Positions 26,396 to 36,115 are shown, counted from the first letter of the stretch. The stretch is DNA of 42,917 nt from Candidatus Kuenenia stuttgartensis (GCA_945902075.1 CAMDMA010000032.1:1-42917), one strand, 5' to 3'. A program made the numbers and translations. Notes: a model not told the origin generated them from the sequence alone.

Positions 26396-27955
26396 GTGCA
26401 GGACTTGAAGGCTTCATTCGATTCGCAACGACAGGAAGCGCCGCTTGTCATGCTGTCGCGTCGCATGATGAGTGATCAGTTGACGCCGGTGCTCGCCTAT
26501 CGACGTTTGGTGCTTCCAGACGAGCGTACGGCGCCGAGTTTCCTGTTCGAATCGGTCGAAAATGGCGTGAATGTTGGCCGGTATTCAATCTTGGCGGCGC
26601 GGCCTGCGCTTGAGGTCACTTCGCGTGGGTTTACCACCACGATCGTCGATCACCGTCGTCACACACGACGCACCATCGAATCCCGCGACCCACTCGCGGT
26701 TCTGCGCGAACTCTCGCTTCCGTTTCGTCCGGCATCCGCAGCTGCGCTCGCGCCACTCCGGCTGCCGGCTGCATTCACCGGCGGATTTGTGGGCTTCGCA
26801 TCCTTTGACAGCGTGCGGTACCTCGAGCCGGAGAAGCTTCCGTTTGAGTCCGCGCCGCGCGACGACCGTGGTATTCCCGATCTCCACTTTGGCCACTACC
26901 GCGATGTGGTCGTCTTTGACCATGTCGCGAAGACGCTGCATGTCATTGTCTCCGCCCGGCTTGACGAGTTTCCCTCGCACGACCGAGCATTTACCGCGCT
27001 TGTCGATCGGCTTGATGCGCTCGAGTCGCAACTCGCGGCAGACGGCCCGCAGCTTGCACATGGCGCGATCGATATCGACCTCGCGCGGCGTCCGGAGACA
27101 CCCGCTTCAAACGTCACGCGCGAGGAGTTTGAGCGCATGGTGCTGCGGGCGAAGGAGTACATCACAGCGGGCGATGCGTTTCAGATTGTCCTTTCGCAAC
27201 GGCTTGAGCGCTCGACCAACGTCGATCCGTTTGATCTCTACCGCGCGCTTCGCGTCGTGAATCCGAGTCCGTACCAAATCTATCTCCAGGGCGAGGGCGC
27301 GATTTTGGTTGCATCGAGTCCGGAGATTCTTTGTCGCGTACACGAGGGGGTGGTGACCAACCGTCCACTCGCAGGGACGCGTCCGCGCGGCAAGAGTGTT
27401 GAGGAAGACGAGGCCCTCGAGTGTGAACTGCTCGCGGATGCCAAGGAGCGCGCGGAGCATGTGATGCTTGTCGACCTTGGGCGCAACGATATCGGCCGCG
27501 TTTGCGAAACAGGCTCGATTGAGATTGAGCGCTGCATGGAAGTCGAGCGATACAGCCATGTCATGCACATTTCGTCGACGGTCACCGGTCGCTTGCGCGC
27601 AGAATGCGATGCGTTCGATGCGCTGCGGGCAACGCTCCCGGTGGGCACCGTTTCGGGCGCTCCGAAGGTGCGCGCGATTCAGGTAATCGACGAACTTGAA
27701 CCAACGCGTCGCGGGCCGTACTCGGGTGGGATCGGTGCGATTGGCTTCTCGGGAAACATGGACATCGCACTCGCGCTGCGCACCATGGTGATTCCACTCG
27801 AGGCCAACGCGCACGCTCCGTGGAAGGTGCACCTCCAAGCGGGGGCGGGTGTTGTTTTAGACAGCGATCCGACCGCGGAGTGGCAGGAAACCATCAACAA
27901 GGCATCTGCGCTTGGTCGCGCGATCGATCTCGCGGAATCCGCGTTTCTCCGCTGA
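26396..27955 (+). CDS. trpE: Anthranilate synthase component I
   Basis: Chorismate-using large subunit that forms anthranilate with a glutaminase partner in tryptophan synthesis; 519 residues, normal length. Motifs are GDAFQIVLSQR, the RPLAGTRPRGKS segment, VDLGRNDIGRVC, GTVSGAPKVRAI and the C-terminal QAGAGVVLDSDP. The N-terminal regulatory part has SFLFESVENGVNVGRYS, close to the tryptophan-binding LLES motif. The start is a GTG at 26396, favoured because upstream space is limited and the N-terminus matches TrpE; an ATG at 26450 is the alternative. trpG is not in the window. It ends 11 bp from a convergent gene. Confidence 0.95.
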   Translation: MQDLKASFDSQRQEAPLVMLSRRMMSDQLTPVLAYRRLVLPDERTAPSFLFESVENGVNVGRYSILAARPALEVTSRGFTTTIVDHRRHTRRTIESRDPLAVLRELSLPFRPASAAALAPLRLPAAFTGGFVGFASFDSVRYLEPEKLPFESAPRDDRGIPDLHFGHYRDVVVFDHVAKTLHVIVSARLDEFPSHDRAFTALVDRLDALESQLAADGPQLAHGAIDIDLARRPETPASNVTREEFERMVLRAKEYITAGDAFQIVLSQRLERSTNVDPFDLYRALRVVNPSPYQIYLQGEGAILVASSPEILCRVHEGVVTNRPLAGTRPRGKSVEEDEALECELLADAKERAEHVMLVDLGRNDIGRVCETGSIEIERCMEVERYSHVMHISSTVTGRLRAECDAFDALRATLPVGTVSGAPKVRAIQVIDELEPTRRGPYSGGIGAIGFSGNMDIALALRTMVIPLEANAHAPWKVHLQAGAGVVLDSDPTAEWQETINKASALGRAIDLAESAFLR

Positions 27956-27966
27956 AAATACTGCGA

Positions 27967-28992
27967 TCACGCGAGGGGAATGGGTGTGTCATCATCTGGC
28001 GGTTGCGGCGGGCGCGGTGCATTTCTTGGGGGTTGCGCAGGGCTTGCGACATCGTTCTCGCCAACCGCGAACGGGCGCGAACGAGGACGCACACGAAAGG
28101 CGTCGCTTTCGAAGATGCACTCGGCAACGATGTCGGCATAGGCGCGCGTAAAGAGCGCACACGCACCAAATCCAATGGCCGCCATCAGTAGCGCGAGCGT
28201 TCCAACGACTCCACAGATCGCTGCAGGCGTCGAATCGGGTTTGAGCACTACGGTCGCGAGAAACATCGCGCACGCACCAAGGACAACGAGGAGAAATGAC
28301 ACGCGAATCCCAAGGAGCGTACGAGCCCAGCCCACGGTTGGCAGCGACTCCCGATCAATGAGATTTTCCGCGATCAGGCGGCCAAGCCGAAGTTGCGCCC
28401 CCATTCCCGCGGCGGCAACGCACCACCACGCGAGAATAAGCGCGTTGTAGAACGGCGCAGCACGTTGCGGAAGCAATCCGAAGGTCGCGAGGAAGGCATA
28501 AATGCCAATCACGGCGACGAAGCCGAGCTCGACACGCTGGGCCCGGATCATGCGCGCGAATGCGGGGAGCGCGGCAGCGCGCACGGAGTCCGGAAGTCGC
28601 CGGAAGCTTCGAAGCGCAAAGAGTCGGAATGCCGGAGCGAATCCGAGGGCGATGGCGATGGCCACTCCCCACGGAAGGAGAAAAGGGAGCGGAGTAAGAA
28701 GGAGTGCAGGCGCAAGCGCAGCGAACCCGAGCGACTGCCATGCGCGCATGAGTTCGTCGCGGTGTTCCGAGCTCTTCTCGGCGCGGGCCGCCCCGCCGAG
28801 GGTCGTCCGCTCACGCTTTGGGATGACTGTTCCGCACTCCGGGCAGCGCGTCCCACTCCGTTGGCCGCGCAGGTCGTAGCCGCATGTTTTGCAAGGAAAG
28901 GCCGAATCATCCACGGCAGCGGGAGCATCGCGAATCGAATGCGGCGCGTGGGCGGGGTCGGATGGTGACGGTCGTCGCGATTCTGCAGGCAC
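27967..28992 (-). CDS. Zinc-ribbon membrane protein of unknown function
   Basis: Protein of 341 residues. A zinc ribbon near the N-terminus (CKTCGYDLRG followed by CPECG, about residues 33-55) precedes a membrane domain with about six hydrophobic segments and a Pro-rich C-terminal tail. Zinc-ribbon membrane proteins with the CGYDLRG wording are frequent in Phycisphaerae-type planctomycetes but have no known role. I prefer a GTG start at 28992 because GGGAG lies 8 nt upstream; the frame is open to an ATG at 29172, but the added residues look non-coding. It diverges from the S41 protease gene across 306 bp. Confidence 0.75.
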   Translation of the reverse strand: MPAESRRPSPSDPAHAPHSIRDAPAAVDDSAFPCKTCGYDLRGQRSGTRCPECGTVIPKRERTTLGGAARAEKSSEHRDELMRAWQSLGFAALAPALLLTPLPFLLPWGVAIAIALGFAPAFRLFALRSFRRLPDSVRAAALPAFARMIRAQRVELGFVAVIGIYAFLATFGLLPQRAAPFYNALILAWWCVAAAGMGAQLRLGRLIAENLIDRESLPTVGWARTLLGIRVSFLLVVLGACAMFLATVVLKPDSTPAAICGVVGTLALLMAAIGFGACALFTRAYADIVAECIFESDAFRVRPRSRPFAVGENDVASPAQPPRNAPRPPQPPDDDTPIPLA

Positions 28993-29298
28993 AGAATATC
29001 TCCCGTTCGATAGTCCCGGACGGAACCATCGACCGATAGAAACGGTACACGACGGGCTCTTGTCTTTCCATCTTTCTAAGACAGCTTCAACCGTCGGCCC
29101 AAATCCGTCGACCTCCCGAGACACCAGAGACCGCCGATCACCACCTACTGGCATGCAATTCTGAGCAACCAAGAGTCATCGAGATGAATTGAAAGCTCCT
29201 ATCGTTTGAGTCTCGCCTCGAGAACCGTTGCCCCTGACCTCTTCCGATCCGTCATGATGTGTTTTGTCCCGTTTCGCCCCGCCTCGCGGAGTCCCTAC
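28993..29298. other. Divergent intergenic region
   Basis: The 306 bp between the zinc-ribbon gene (minus) and the S41 protease gene (plus) carry no supportable gene or RNA. On the minus side a GGGAG ribosome site and a TATCGA box about 16 nt before the GTG are visible. On the plus side GGAG lies 7 nt before the protease ATG. A TTG at 29206 opens the protease frame, but an ATG at 29299 is better placed. Confidence 0.55.
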
Positions 29299-31626
29299 AT
29301 GAAGTTCCTGCCGACGATCCTTCTTCCCAATCTTCGCCGTCCCGCACTCGCGCTCGTTGCAGCGTGTGTCGTGATGGCCCCGCTGGCGGGTACCACGCTT
29401 TCGCTTGCGTCTCTTCCAGTGACTTCGGACGAATCGGTCGACGTTTCGCGTTGGTCCGATTCGATTTGGAATGCCGCGAAGACCGGCGACCTTGCCGCCG
29501 TCGAGGCCGCGCTTCAGAATGTTCCCGACTCCCGCGCGCAGGGTGAATCGAAGCGACTTCGCGACTTTATCGCGACGCGCTCGCAGCATGTCGCGGAGGA
29601 CACCAAGACACGCGACGGCGACCGAGAGAAGGCGCTCGGTGAGTTGAACGAAGCGTTTGGCAAAAACGAAATTACCAAGGCTCTCACCGCGGCTGTCAAG
29701 TTGCAGACGCTCTCCGACGACTGGGCGGCTGCACTCGCGATGCCCGAGATCCAGGATCTCGTCAAGAAGGCGGAGTCATCGGAAGTCGATGCACAGGCCG
29801 CGGGCGATTGGCTGGTCGCGCAGGAGATTCTCTTCCGCTTGCGCACGCTCTTTGAAGAGTCGGGTGATGCGCTCGCATTCCGACGCTACGACGCACGACT
29901 CGACGAGGTGAACAAGCGCATCATGCTGCTCGCGCAGTACGCGCCGCGCGAACTTTGGACGCTCCGCGAGGGCTACGCCAAGCGCTTTGATCCGACGAAG
30001 CCGTTCCCAGAATTCAACGAAGCATTTGCCGACGATTGGAAAGAGTCGCTTGAGGGTGTTTCGAAGGGGATGCTGACTTCTGCGCTCACCACCGCGGCGA
30101 ACGACCACATCTCGTCCGGCGGTTGGGAACCGCTCGTCAGCGGTGGACTTGACGCGGTGCGCGTTCTCGCCACCACGCCAACATTGAAGGAGAATTTCCC
30201 CGGACTCGCCGATCCCGACAAGACGCGCATCCTTGTCGACGCGGCGGTCAAGGCTCGGGAAGAGCTCGCGGGGATGAACCGTGACGCGGTTGGGAAGCCG
30301 CAGTACCAGTCGGCACTTCGCGATGTACTCGCAGCCAACATGGCCGGTCCGCAACTCCCAGACAGCGTCATCTACCGCGAATTCGGCGACGGCGCACTCG
30401 AAGAGCTTTCGAAGCGTTTCGAGGATGAGTATTCGCAGGTCATCTGGCCGGAACAGCTCCGTCGATTCGAGCAGATGATCAAGGGTAACTTCGTCGGCGT
30501 TGGCATCATGATCCGCCACGACGATCGTCGCGACATTCAAGTGGTCAATCCGCTTGAGGGAAGCCCAGCGTCGCGTTCGGGTGTAAAGAGCGACGATCGG
30601 ATTGTTTCGGTGGACGGCAAATCGACGGTTGGTTGGACGCTCAACAAAGCGGTGGACTCCATCACCGGGCCAGCTGGCGAGACTGTCACGCTCACGGTGC
30701 GTCGCGAGGGAGCGGAACAGCCGGTCGACCTCAAGCTCGTTCGCGAGGAAATCAAGATTCGCTCGGTCAATGGCTGGTGGAAGAAGGCGCTTGATGAGAA
30801 GGGCCAGCCTCTGTGGGACTGGTACATCGCGCCTGAATCGGGCATCGGTTACATCCGCCTGACCAGTTTCAACGACGACAGCTTTGACGACTTCATGAAC
30901 GCGCTTCGCGAGATGCGCACGGAGCGTCCGCTCAACGGACTCATTCTCGACCTCCGGCACAATCCGGGTGGCTTGCTGAAGTCCGCGGTTGAATTTTCGA
31001 ACGCGTTCATCGAGGGAGGCGCGATCGTCGCCGGTCAAGACCGCAATCGCCGTCAGGTTTGGCAGATGATGGCGGAGCCTGGGCGCGCGGTGCTTAAGGA
31101 TCTTCCGTTGGTGGTGCTTGTGAATCAGGGCTCGGCCAGCGCGAGCGAGATCGTCTCCGGAGCGCTCAAGGCGCATGACCGCGCGGTCGTGCTTGGCGAG
31201 CGCAGCTTTGGCAAGGGCTCTGTGCAGACTGTGCACGGTTGCGGCGACCAGCGTGCGGATGCGCAACTCAAGCTCACAACGCAGTACTACGTTCTTCCAG
31301 CCGGCCCAGGCGAAACAGAACCTCGCCTTGTTCACAAAAAGCCCGGCTCGACCGACTGGGGTGTCAATCCGGATCTCACGGTGAAGATGACGCCAGATCA
31401 GATCGAGAAGTCGCTCGTTCTTCGACAGAACGCCGATGTGATCGAGGAGTGGAAGGACAAGGCCGATCAGAAGGAGCGTCCGAATGTTGCGGACCTACTC
31501 ACGAAGGGAATTGATCCGCAACTCGAACTTGCTCTGCTCGTTCTTCAAGCGAAGAGCCTGAAGCAGTTTGAGGCTGCCGCGCAGGCAGCGGCCACGGATA
31601 CAGCAACGCAGCCGAAGGGCGGCTGA
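29299..31626 (+). CDS. Carboxyl-terminal processing protease (S41 family)
   Basis: Exported serine protease of 775 residues. A signal peptide (residues about 1-40) is followed by a long helical N-terminal region, a PDZ domain (about 395-480, FVGVGIMIR and SPASRSGVKSDDRIVSVDG) and the S41 catalytic domain. The Ser/Lys dyad is Ser614 (QGSASASE) and Lys639 (SFGKGS), 25 residues apart as in Prc/Tsp. LDLRHNPGGLL is also typical. Such enzymes trim C-termini of envelope proteins or degrade misfolded ones. I chose the ATG at 29299 because GGAG lies 7 nt upstream and it opens the signal peptide. A strong terminator follows the stop. The N-terminal region is longer than in CtpA. Confidence 0.94.
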   Translation: MKFLPTILLPNLRRPALALVAACVVMAPLAGTTLSLASLPVTSDESVDVSRWSDSIWNAAKTGDLAAVEAALQNVPDSRAQGESKRLRDFIATRSQHVAEDTKTRDGDREKALGELNEAFGKNEITKALTAAVKLQTLSDDWAAALAMPEIQDLVKKAESSEVDAQAAGDWLVAQEILFRLRTLFEESGDALAFRRYDARLDEVNKRIMLLAQYAPRELWTLREGYAKRFDPTKPFPEFNEAFADDWKESLEGVSKGMLTSALTTAANDHISSGGWEPLVSGGLDAVRVLATTPTLKENFPGLADPDKTRILVDAAVKAREELAGMNRDAVGKPQYQSALRDVLAANMAGPQLPDSVIYREFGDGALEELSKRFEDEYSQVIWPEQLRRFEQMIKGNFVGVGIMIRHDDRRDIQVVNPLEGSPASRSGVKSDDRIVSVDGKSTVGWTLNKAVDSITGPAGETVTLTVRREGAEQPVDLKLVREEIKIRSVNGWWKKALDEKGQPLWDWYIAPESGIGYIRLTSFNDDSFDDFMNALREMRTERPLNGLILDLRHNPGGLLKSAVEFSNAFIEGGAIVAGQDRNRRQVWQMMAEPGRAVLKDLPLVVLVNQGSASASEIVSGALKAHDRAVVLGERSFGKGSVQTVHGCGDQRADAQLKLTTQYYVLPAGPGETEPRLVHKKPGSTDWGVNPDLTVKMTPDQIEKSLVLRQNADVIEEWKDKADQKERPNVADLLTKGIDPQLELALLVLQAKSLKQFEAAAQAAATDTATQPKGG

Positions 31627-31672
31627 TCGCCACCGGTCGACCGCGATTTGCTCGTCTGAATGAGACACAAAC

Positions 31673-31708
31673 GAGACGGCGCCGCAAATCGCGGCGCCGT
31701 CTCTCTTT
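31673..31708 (+). terminator. Rho-independent terminator after the S41 protease gene
   Basis: A perfect 13-bp stem (GAGACGGCGCCGC at 31673-31685 and its complement at 31691-31703) with a 5-nt loop is followed by TCTTT. It separates the protease gene from the pyruvate dehydrogenase operon. Confidence 0.9.
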
Positions 31709-31745
31709 GTGGAGCGTGTTGCGCTCGCGGCGGCATGCGCGAGCC

Positions 31746-31775
31746 TTGCGAAACTCTCCCTGTTTCGGGTATAGA
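31746..31775 (+). promoter_or_regulatory. Candidate sigma-70-like promoter of the pdh operon
   Basis: TTGCGA at 31746-31751 and TATAGA at 31770-31775 are 18 bp apart. They lie after the terminator and about 100 nt before the pdhA ATG. This is one of the few places in the window with a recognisable -35/-10 pair. Confidence 0.45.
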
Positions 31776-31875
31776 TGCACGACTTGCCGCCGGTCGCCCG
31801 GCGGTTTCCGTCGGATGTCGTCTTCCGACGAAGCAAGATCCTTCGATTCTGTCCCGTGTTCTGAGCGAATCCACG

Positions 31876-33033
31876 ATGGCCACCACCACCCCGAGCGGCA
31901 GTTCCGGCGCTCCTTCCTCCGGCGCGCGCAAGTTGCCGAGCCTCCCGCCCGACACGCTGAAGAACTGGCTCCGTCAGATGCACCTGATCCGCGAGTTCGA
32001 GGTGCGGTGCATGCAGAGCTACCAAGAGAAAAAGATCGGCGGCTTCTGCCATGTCTACATCGGACAGGAGGCCGTTGCCGTCGGATGCACGCACGCCGTG
32101 CGCCACGAAGATCCGATCATCACTGCGTACCGCGACCACGGTCACGCACTCGCTCGCGGAATGACCTCGCGCGCCTGTATGGCTGAGATGTACGGCAAGG
32201 TTGGCGGCTGCGCGAAGGGCAAGGGCGGGTCGATGCACATGTTCGACCGTCCGAACAATCTGTACGGCGGTCACGGCATCGTTGGAGCGCAGACGCCACT
32301 CGGAACCGGGCTCGCGTTCGCAACCAAGTATGAGGACGAGGTCCTCAACGGCGGCAAGAACAAGCGCGTCACGCTCTGCTTCCTCGGCGACGGTGCGGTG
32401 AATCAGGGCGCGTTCTACGAGACGATGAATCTCGCGGGGCTCTTTGATATTCCCGTCATCTTCATCGTGGAGAACAATGGCTACTCGATGGGCACCTCGA
32501 TCAACCGCGGCACCACGATGAGCCACGATCTCACCATCAAGGGTCGCGCGCATGGGCTCAAAGAAGCGACGATGGACGGCATGGATGTCCTCGCGGTGTA
32601 CCACGACATGTACGAGCTCGCGGAGTGGTGTCGGGCCAACTCGCGCCCCGCGTTCGTTGACATGAAGTGCTACCGCTACAAGGGCCACTCAATGTCCGAT
32701 CCGCGCAAGTACCGCACACGCGAAGAAGAAGAGCGTCATGAGCTCAACGATCCAATTGGAAAGTTTGAGCGGGTGCTCCTCGACCACGGCGTCATCACGC
32801 TTGAGGGTGGCGACGACTCGATCAAGGAGATCATGAAGTCGACGCGCGAGGAAGTTCGCGATGCGATTCAATTCTCGAACGAGTCCCCGGAGCCGCCGAT
32901 GTCGGATCTCTACACCGATGTGTTCCTCGAGCCGTGGAGCCGCTTCACGGGATCGAGCCTGCCAGAATTTATGGGAGGCGCTGAGAATGCCTGCCGCTTC
33001 CATTCGACCGATGGAAAGGAAGGCCTCGTTTGA
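31876..33033 (+). CDS. pdhA: Pyruvate dehydrogenase E1 component, alpha subunit
   Basis: Thiamine-diphosphate enzyme subunit of 385 residues that decarboxylates pyruvate with the beta subunit. The TPP motif begins with GDGAVNQ (171 on) and ends with the Asn pair at 200-201 in VENNGYSMGT. The phosphorylation-loop region RYKGHSMSDPRKYRTREE is conserved. The ATG at 31876 starts just before a Ser/Gly/Ala-rich linker and the domain; the frame runs upstream to 31660, but that would include the terminator. The stop overlaps the pdhB TTG by 4 bp. A related branched-chain 2-oxoacid substrate cannot be strictly excluded, but the wording is pyruvate type. Confidence 0.95.
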   Translation: MATTTPSGSSGAPSSGARKLPSLPPDTLKNWLRQMHLIREFEVRCMQSYQEKKIGGFCHVYIGQEAVAVGCTHAVRHEDPIITAYRDHGHALARGMTSRACMAEMYGKVGGCAKGKGGSMHMFDRPNNLYGGHGIVGAQTPLGTGLAFATKYEDEVLNGGKNKRVTLCFLGDGAVNQGAFYETMNLAGLFDIPVIFIVENNGYSMGTSINRGTTMSHDLTIKGRAHGLKEATMDGMDVLAVYHDMYELAEWCRANSRPAFVDMKCYRYKGHSMSDPRKYRTREEEERHELNDPIGKFERVLLDHGVITLEGGDDSIKEIMKSTREEVRDAIQFSNESPEPPMSDLYTDVFLEPWSRFTGSSLPEFMGGAENACRFHSTDGKEGLV

Positions 33034-34067
33034 CCGCAGTGCTCCACAACCCGCTCTTCCGCGAACCTTCGACGATTTCTGGCGCGACGCGCGAGATCGA
33101 GTTCCGTGACGCGATTCGCGAGGCGATGAGCGAAGAAATGCGCCGCGACAAGCGCGTCTTCCTGATCGGCGAAGAGGTCGCACAATACGACGGTGCCTAC
33201 AAGGTTTCGAAGGGCATGCTGGCCGAGTTTGGCGAGCGTCGCATCATCGACACTCCGATTTCGGAGTCCGGATTTGCGGGCATGGCGATTGGCGCTGCCG
33301 CGATGGGACTTCGACCGATTGTCGAGTTCATGTCGTGGTCCTTCTCGCTCGTCGCCGCCGATCCGATTCTCAACAACGCGCCGAAGATGCTGTACATGTC
33401 GGGCGGGCAGCTTGGATGTCCAATCGTCTTCCGTGGCAATGACGGCGCGGGTGGTCAACTTGGGTCGACGCACTCGTGGGCGGTTGAAGGCCTCTACTCG
33501 AACGTACCCGGCGTGAAGATTGTGATTCCGTCCTGCGCCGCCGACGCGAAGGGTTTGATGAAGACCGCGATCCGCGACGACGATCCTGTCTTCTTCCTTG
33601 AGAGCGAGCGACTCCTTTCGATCAAGGAGCATGTGCCAGAAGGTGAGTATCTCATTCCGTTTGGCCACGCTGCGGTTCGCCGCACCGGCACGCAGTGCAC
33701 GATTTGCTCGTGGGGTCGCCCGGTCAACTTCTGCATGGAAGCCGCGGAGATTCTCGCAAAGGAAGGCATCGACTGCGAAGTGATCGATCTTCGCACCGTG
33801 CGGCCGCTCGATCTGCCGACCGTCATTGCGAGCGTCAAGAAGACCAATTGTGCGGTGGTGGTTGACCAGTCGTGGAGCTTTGCTTCGCCGGGTGCTGAGC
33901 TCGCGTCGCAGATCCATCGACATTGCTTTGACGACCTCGACAACTTTGTCTACCGCGTTCACTCTGATGACGTTCCGACTCCGTACTCGAGCAAGCTCGA
34001 GCAGGAGTACCTTCCCAATGTTCGCAAGATTTGCGAAGCGGTTCGCGCGGCGACCTATCGCGCGTGA
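33030..34067 (+). CDS. pdhB: Pyruvate dehydrogenase E1 component, beta subunit
   Basis: Partner of the alpha subunit in the E1 heterotetramer, 345 residues. Motifs are REAMSEEMRRDKRVFLIGEEV, the DTPISESGFAGMAIGAA segment with the catalytic Glu, GQLGSTHS, and the C-terminal DLRTVRPLD segment. Translation probably begins at a TTG at 33030 that overlaps the pdhA stop (TTGA), implying coupling; the next ATG (33127) would remove conserved sequence. The N-terminal 25 residues look unconserved. Confidence 0.95.
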   Translation: MTAVLHNPLFREPSTISGATREIEFRDAIREAMSEEMRRDKRVFLIGEEVAQYDGAYKVSKGMLAEFGERRIIDTPISESGFAGMAIGAAAMGLRPIVEFMSWSFSLVAADPILNNAPKMLYMSGGQLGCPIVFRGNDGAGGQLGSTHSWAVEGLYSNVPGVKIVIPSCAADAKGLMKTAIRDDDPVFFLESERLLSIKEHVPEGEYLIPFGHAAVRRTGTQCTICSWGRPVNFCMEAAEILAKEGIDCEVIDLRTVRPLDLPTVIASVKKTNCAVVVDQSWSFASPGAELASQIHRHCFDDLDNFVYRVHSDDVPTPYSSKLEQEYLPNVRKICEAVRAATYRA

Positions 34068-34118
34068 TCTTGCTCCTTCGAGTTCTCTCCGCTTCACCCG
34101 ACCGACTGCGAAACGACC

Positions 34119-35462
34119 ATGCCGATTGAAATCACCATGCCCCGCCTGTCCGACACGATGGAAGCGGGCACCGTCATCAAGTGGAATGTGAAGGAAGGCG
34201 ATTTCGTCAAGTCGGGATCGGTTGTTGCGGACATCGAGACCGACAAGGCCACGATGGAGATGCAGTGCTTTGATGATGGCCGCATGGCTGCGATCCTCGT
34301 CGAGGCGGGCAAGCAGGTGAAGGTCGGCACGCCCATCGCGCTCGTCGCGTTGGAGGGTGAGGATCTCGCTGCGGTGAAGGCTGGGGGCTCGGCTACGAAA
34401 GTGCCGACGGCTCCGGTTGTGGTTCCTCCCGCGGCGACCAGTTCGGCCGCTCGGCCAGCGACTGTCACACAGACAGAGACACGCCACGGCATGGAAGGCT
34501 TTCCTACCGAGGGCGAAGACGGCCCGCGCATGCGCGTGAGCCCGGTGGCCCGCCGGATGGCGGAGGATCACGGGATCGACATCCGTCTCGTCCGCGGCAG
34601 CGGGCCTGGTGGACGCGTCATCAAGCGCGACGTTGAACAGGCGATCGAGAATAAGTCGGCGTCACAGGCCTCTGCGAAGTCGTCGACCATCGCATCATCG
34701 CAAGCGTTGTCTGTGTCGACTGGTGGCGTGCAGACGCCATCCGCGCCGCTTGCGCTCGCTCTTCCTGGTCGTGATGTTGCACTGACTGGAATGCGCCAGA
34801 CGATTGCGCGTCGGCTCGTCGAGAGTAAGACCACGATTCCGCACTATCAGGTCACCATGAAGTTCGACATGGATCGACTCATCGACCTGCGAGCAAACTA
34901 CAACGAGAAGTTGAAGTCCTCGGGCGTCAAACTTTCGGTCAACGACTTCCTTGTGCGCGCTTGCGCACTCGCAATGGCGGAGCATCCGTACTTCAACGCG
35001 AGTTTCGCTGGCGACCATGTGCGCATCCACGAGGTCGTGAATATCGGCGTCGCGATTTCGTTGCCCGAGGAGAAGGGCGGCGGACTCGTCGTTGGCGTGA
35101 TCAAGGACGCGGACCACAAGAGCCTGCGCCAGATTTCGGCCGACACCAAGACCCTCGCCGAGAAAGCACGCACGAAGGGCTTGTCCGTGCAGGACATGTC
35201 CGACGCGACCTTCACGATTTCAAACCTCGGCATGTTCGGCGTGGAGCACTTCACGGCGATCATCAATCCGCCGAACTCTGCGATCCTTGCCTGCGGCGCG
35301 GCGGTGCAGCAGCCAGTCGTCCGTGACGGTCAACTCGTGGTCGGGACGCAGATGCAGGCGACGCTTTCGCTTGACCACCGCGTAATCGACGGAGCGATGG
35401 CCGCGCAGTACCTCGCGAGCTTGAAGGAGTTCATCGAGGAGCCGGAGACCTTGGTGGTCTGA
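34119..35462 (+). CDS. pdhC: Dihydrolipoamide acetyltransferase (E2 of pyruvate dehydrogenase)
   Basis: Core subunit of 447 residues that moves acetyl groups to CoA. One lipoyl domain (about 1-75) has Lys43 in ETDKATMEM as the lipoylation site. A Pro/Ala/Thr linker leads to the peripheral-subunit-binding domain (about 130-170, VSPVARRMAEDHGID) and the catalytic domain, with His420 and Asp424 in DHRVIDG. A 51-bp gap separates it from pdhB and no Shine-Dalgarno is obvious. The E3 gene (lpd) is not adjacent. It ends 5 bp from the convergent lutC gene. Confidence 0.96.
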   Translation: MPIEITMPRLSDTMEAGTVIKWNVKEGDFVKSGSVVADIETDKATMEMQCFDDGRMAAILVEAGKQVKVGTPIALVALEGEDLAAVKAGGSATKVPTAPVVVPPAATSSAARPATVTQTETRHGMEGFPTEGEDGPRMRVSPVARRMAEDHGIDIRLVRGSGPGGRVIKRDVEQAIENKSASQASAKSSTIASSQALSVSTGGVQTPSAPLALALPGRDVALTGMRQTIARRLVESKTTIPHYQVTMKFDMDRLIDLRANYNEKLKSSGVKLSVNDFLVRACALAMAEHPYFNASFAGDHVRIHEVVNIGVAISLPEEKGGGLVVGVIKDADHKSLRQISADTKTLAEKARTKGLSVQDMSDATFTISNLGMFGVEHFTAIINPPNSAILACGAAVQQPVVRDGQLVVGTQMQATLSLDHRVIDGAMAAQYLASLKEFIEEPETLVV

Positions 35463-35467
35463 GCGGG

Positions 35468-36115
35468 CTAGGAAACCAGCACAATTTCGACGGCCGCCGG
35501 GCCGTGCACGCCTGTGACGAGCACGCCTTCGATGTCGGCGGTCTTCGATGGCCCGGTGATGATCGTGGTCGATGCTGCATCAAGCGCGTCCGTGGCCGAC
35601 TCGAAGAGGTCGACGAGGTCTGGCAGAATCTGCGCCGCACGGACGATGGCGACATGGATGGGCGGCGTGACCCAGGCGTTTCGGATGCGGCCATTTGTTG
35701 AGACGACAAGCGAACCGCTCTCTGCAATCGCGCAGTCGACATCGGTGATGCCGACGAAGCAGTCGAAGAGGAGGTCGTCGTTGTCGTTTGCCGCGAGGCG
35801 CGTGCCTGCGATTGCGCTTGCGCGGGCTGCGAGGTTCGCATCGCGCATCGCGACGACGACTTTCGCGTCGGCCTGTGCGTGCGTTGCAAGCAGCGTCGTA
35901 ACCGCTGCATCGAGTCCTGCTTCATCGACGCGTGTGACGCGCATTCCGACCGCCGCGGCCTTTGTCGCAAAGAGGTCGGCGAGATTCGCTGTGTCGCAGG
36001 TCACACGACGAACAACTGCGTGCGACGGCACTTCGCGCACCGTGACGGGTTGGGCGCGTACCGCGGCGCGCACGCGCGCGAGTAGGGCATCGACCGCTGA
36101 TTGACGCGTGGTCAT
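35468..36115 (-). CDS. lutC: LUD-domain protein, LutC type
   Basis: Third subunit of the LutABC-type L-lactate-oxidising complex, 215 residues, with a single LUD domain. The DVDCAIAESGSLVVSTN segment and the C-terminal TADIEGVLVTGVHGPAAVEIVLV match the family. The ATG at 36115 overlaps the lutB stop (ATGA), and an alternative ATG at 36139 lies within lutB. Role from family knowledge; activity not tested here. Confidence 0.9.
   Translation of the reverse strand: MTTRQSAVDALLARVRAAVRAQPVTVREVPSHAVVRRVTCDTANLADLFATKAAAVGMRVTRVDEAGLDAAVTTLLATHAQADAKVVVAMRDANLAARASAIAGTRLAANDNDDLLFDCFVGITDVDCAIAESGSLVVSTNGRIRNAWVTPPIHVAIVRAAQILPDLVDLFESATDALDAASTTIITGPSKTADIEGVLVTGVHGPAAVEIVLVS

Noticed and set aside
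29776-31335. Open frame of 519 codons on the minus strand opposite the S41 protease
   Set aside because: Antisense mirror of a clear protease gene with no motif of its own.
32910-34571. Open frame of 553 codons on the minus strand opposite pdhB and the start of pdhC
   Set aside because: Arg/His-rich composition typical of a mirror frame, overlapping two well-supported enzymes.
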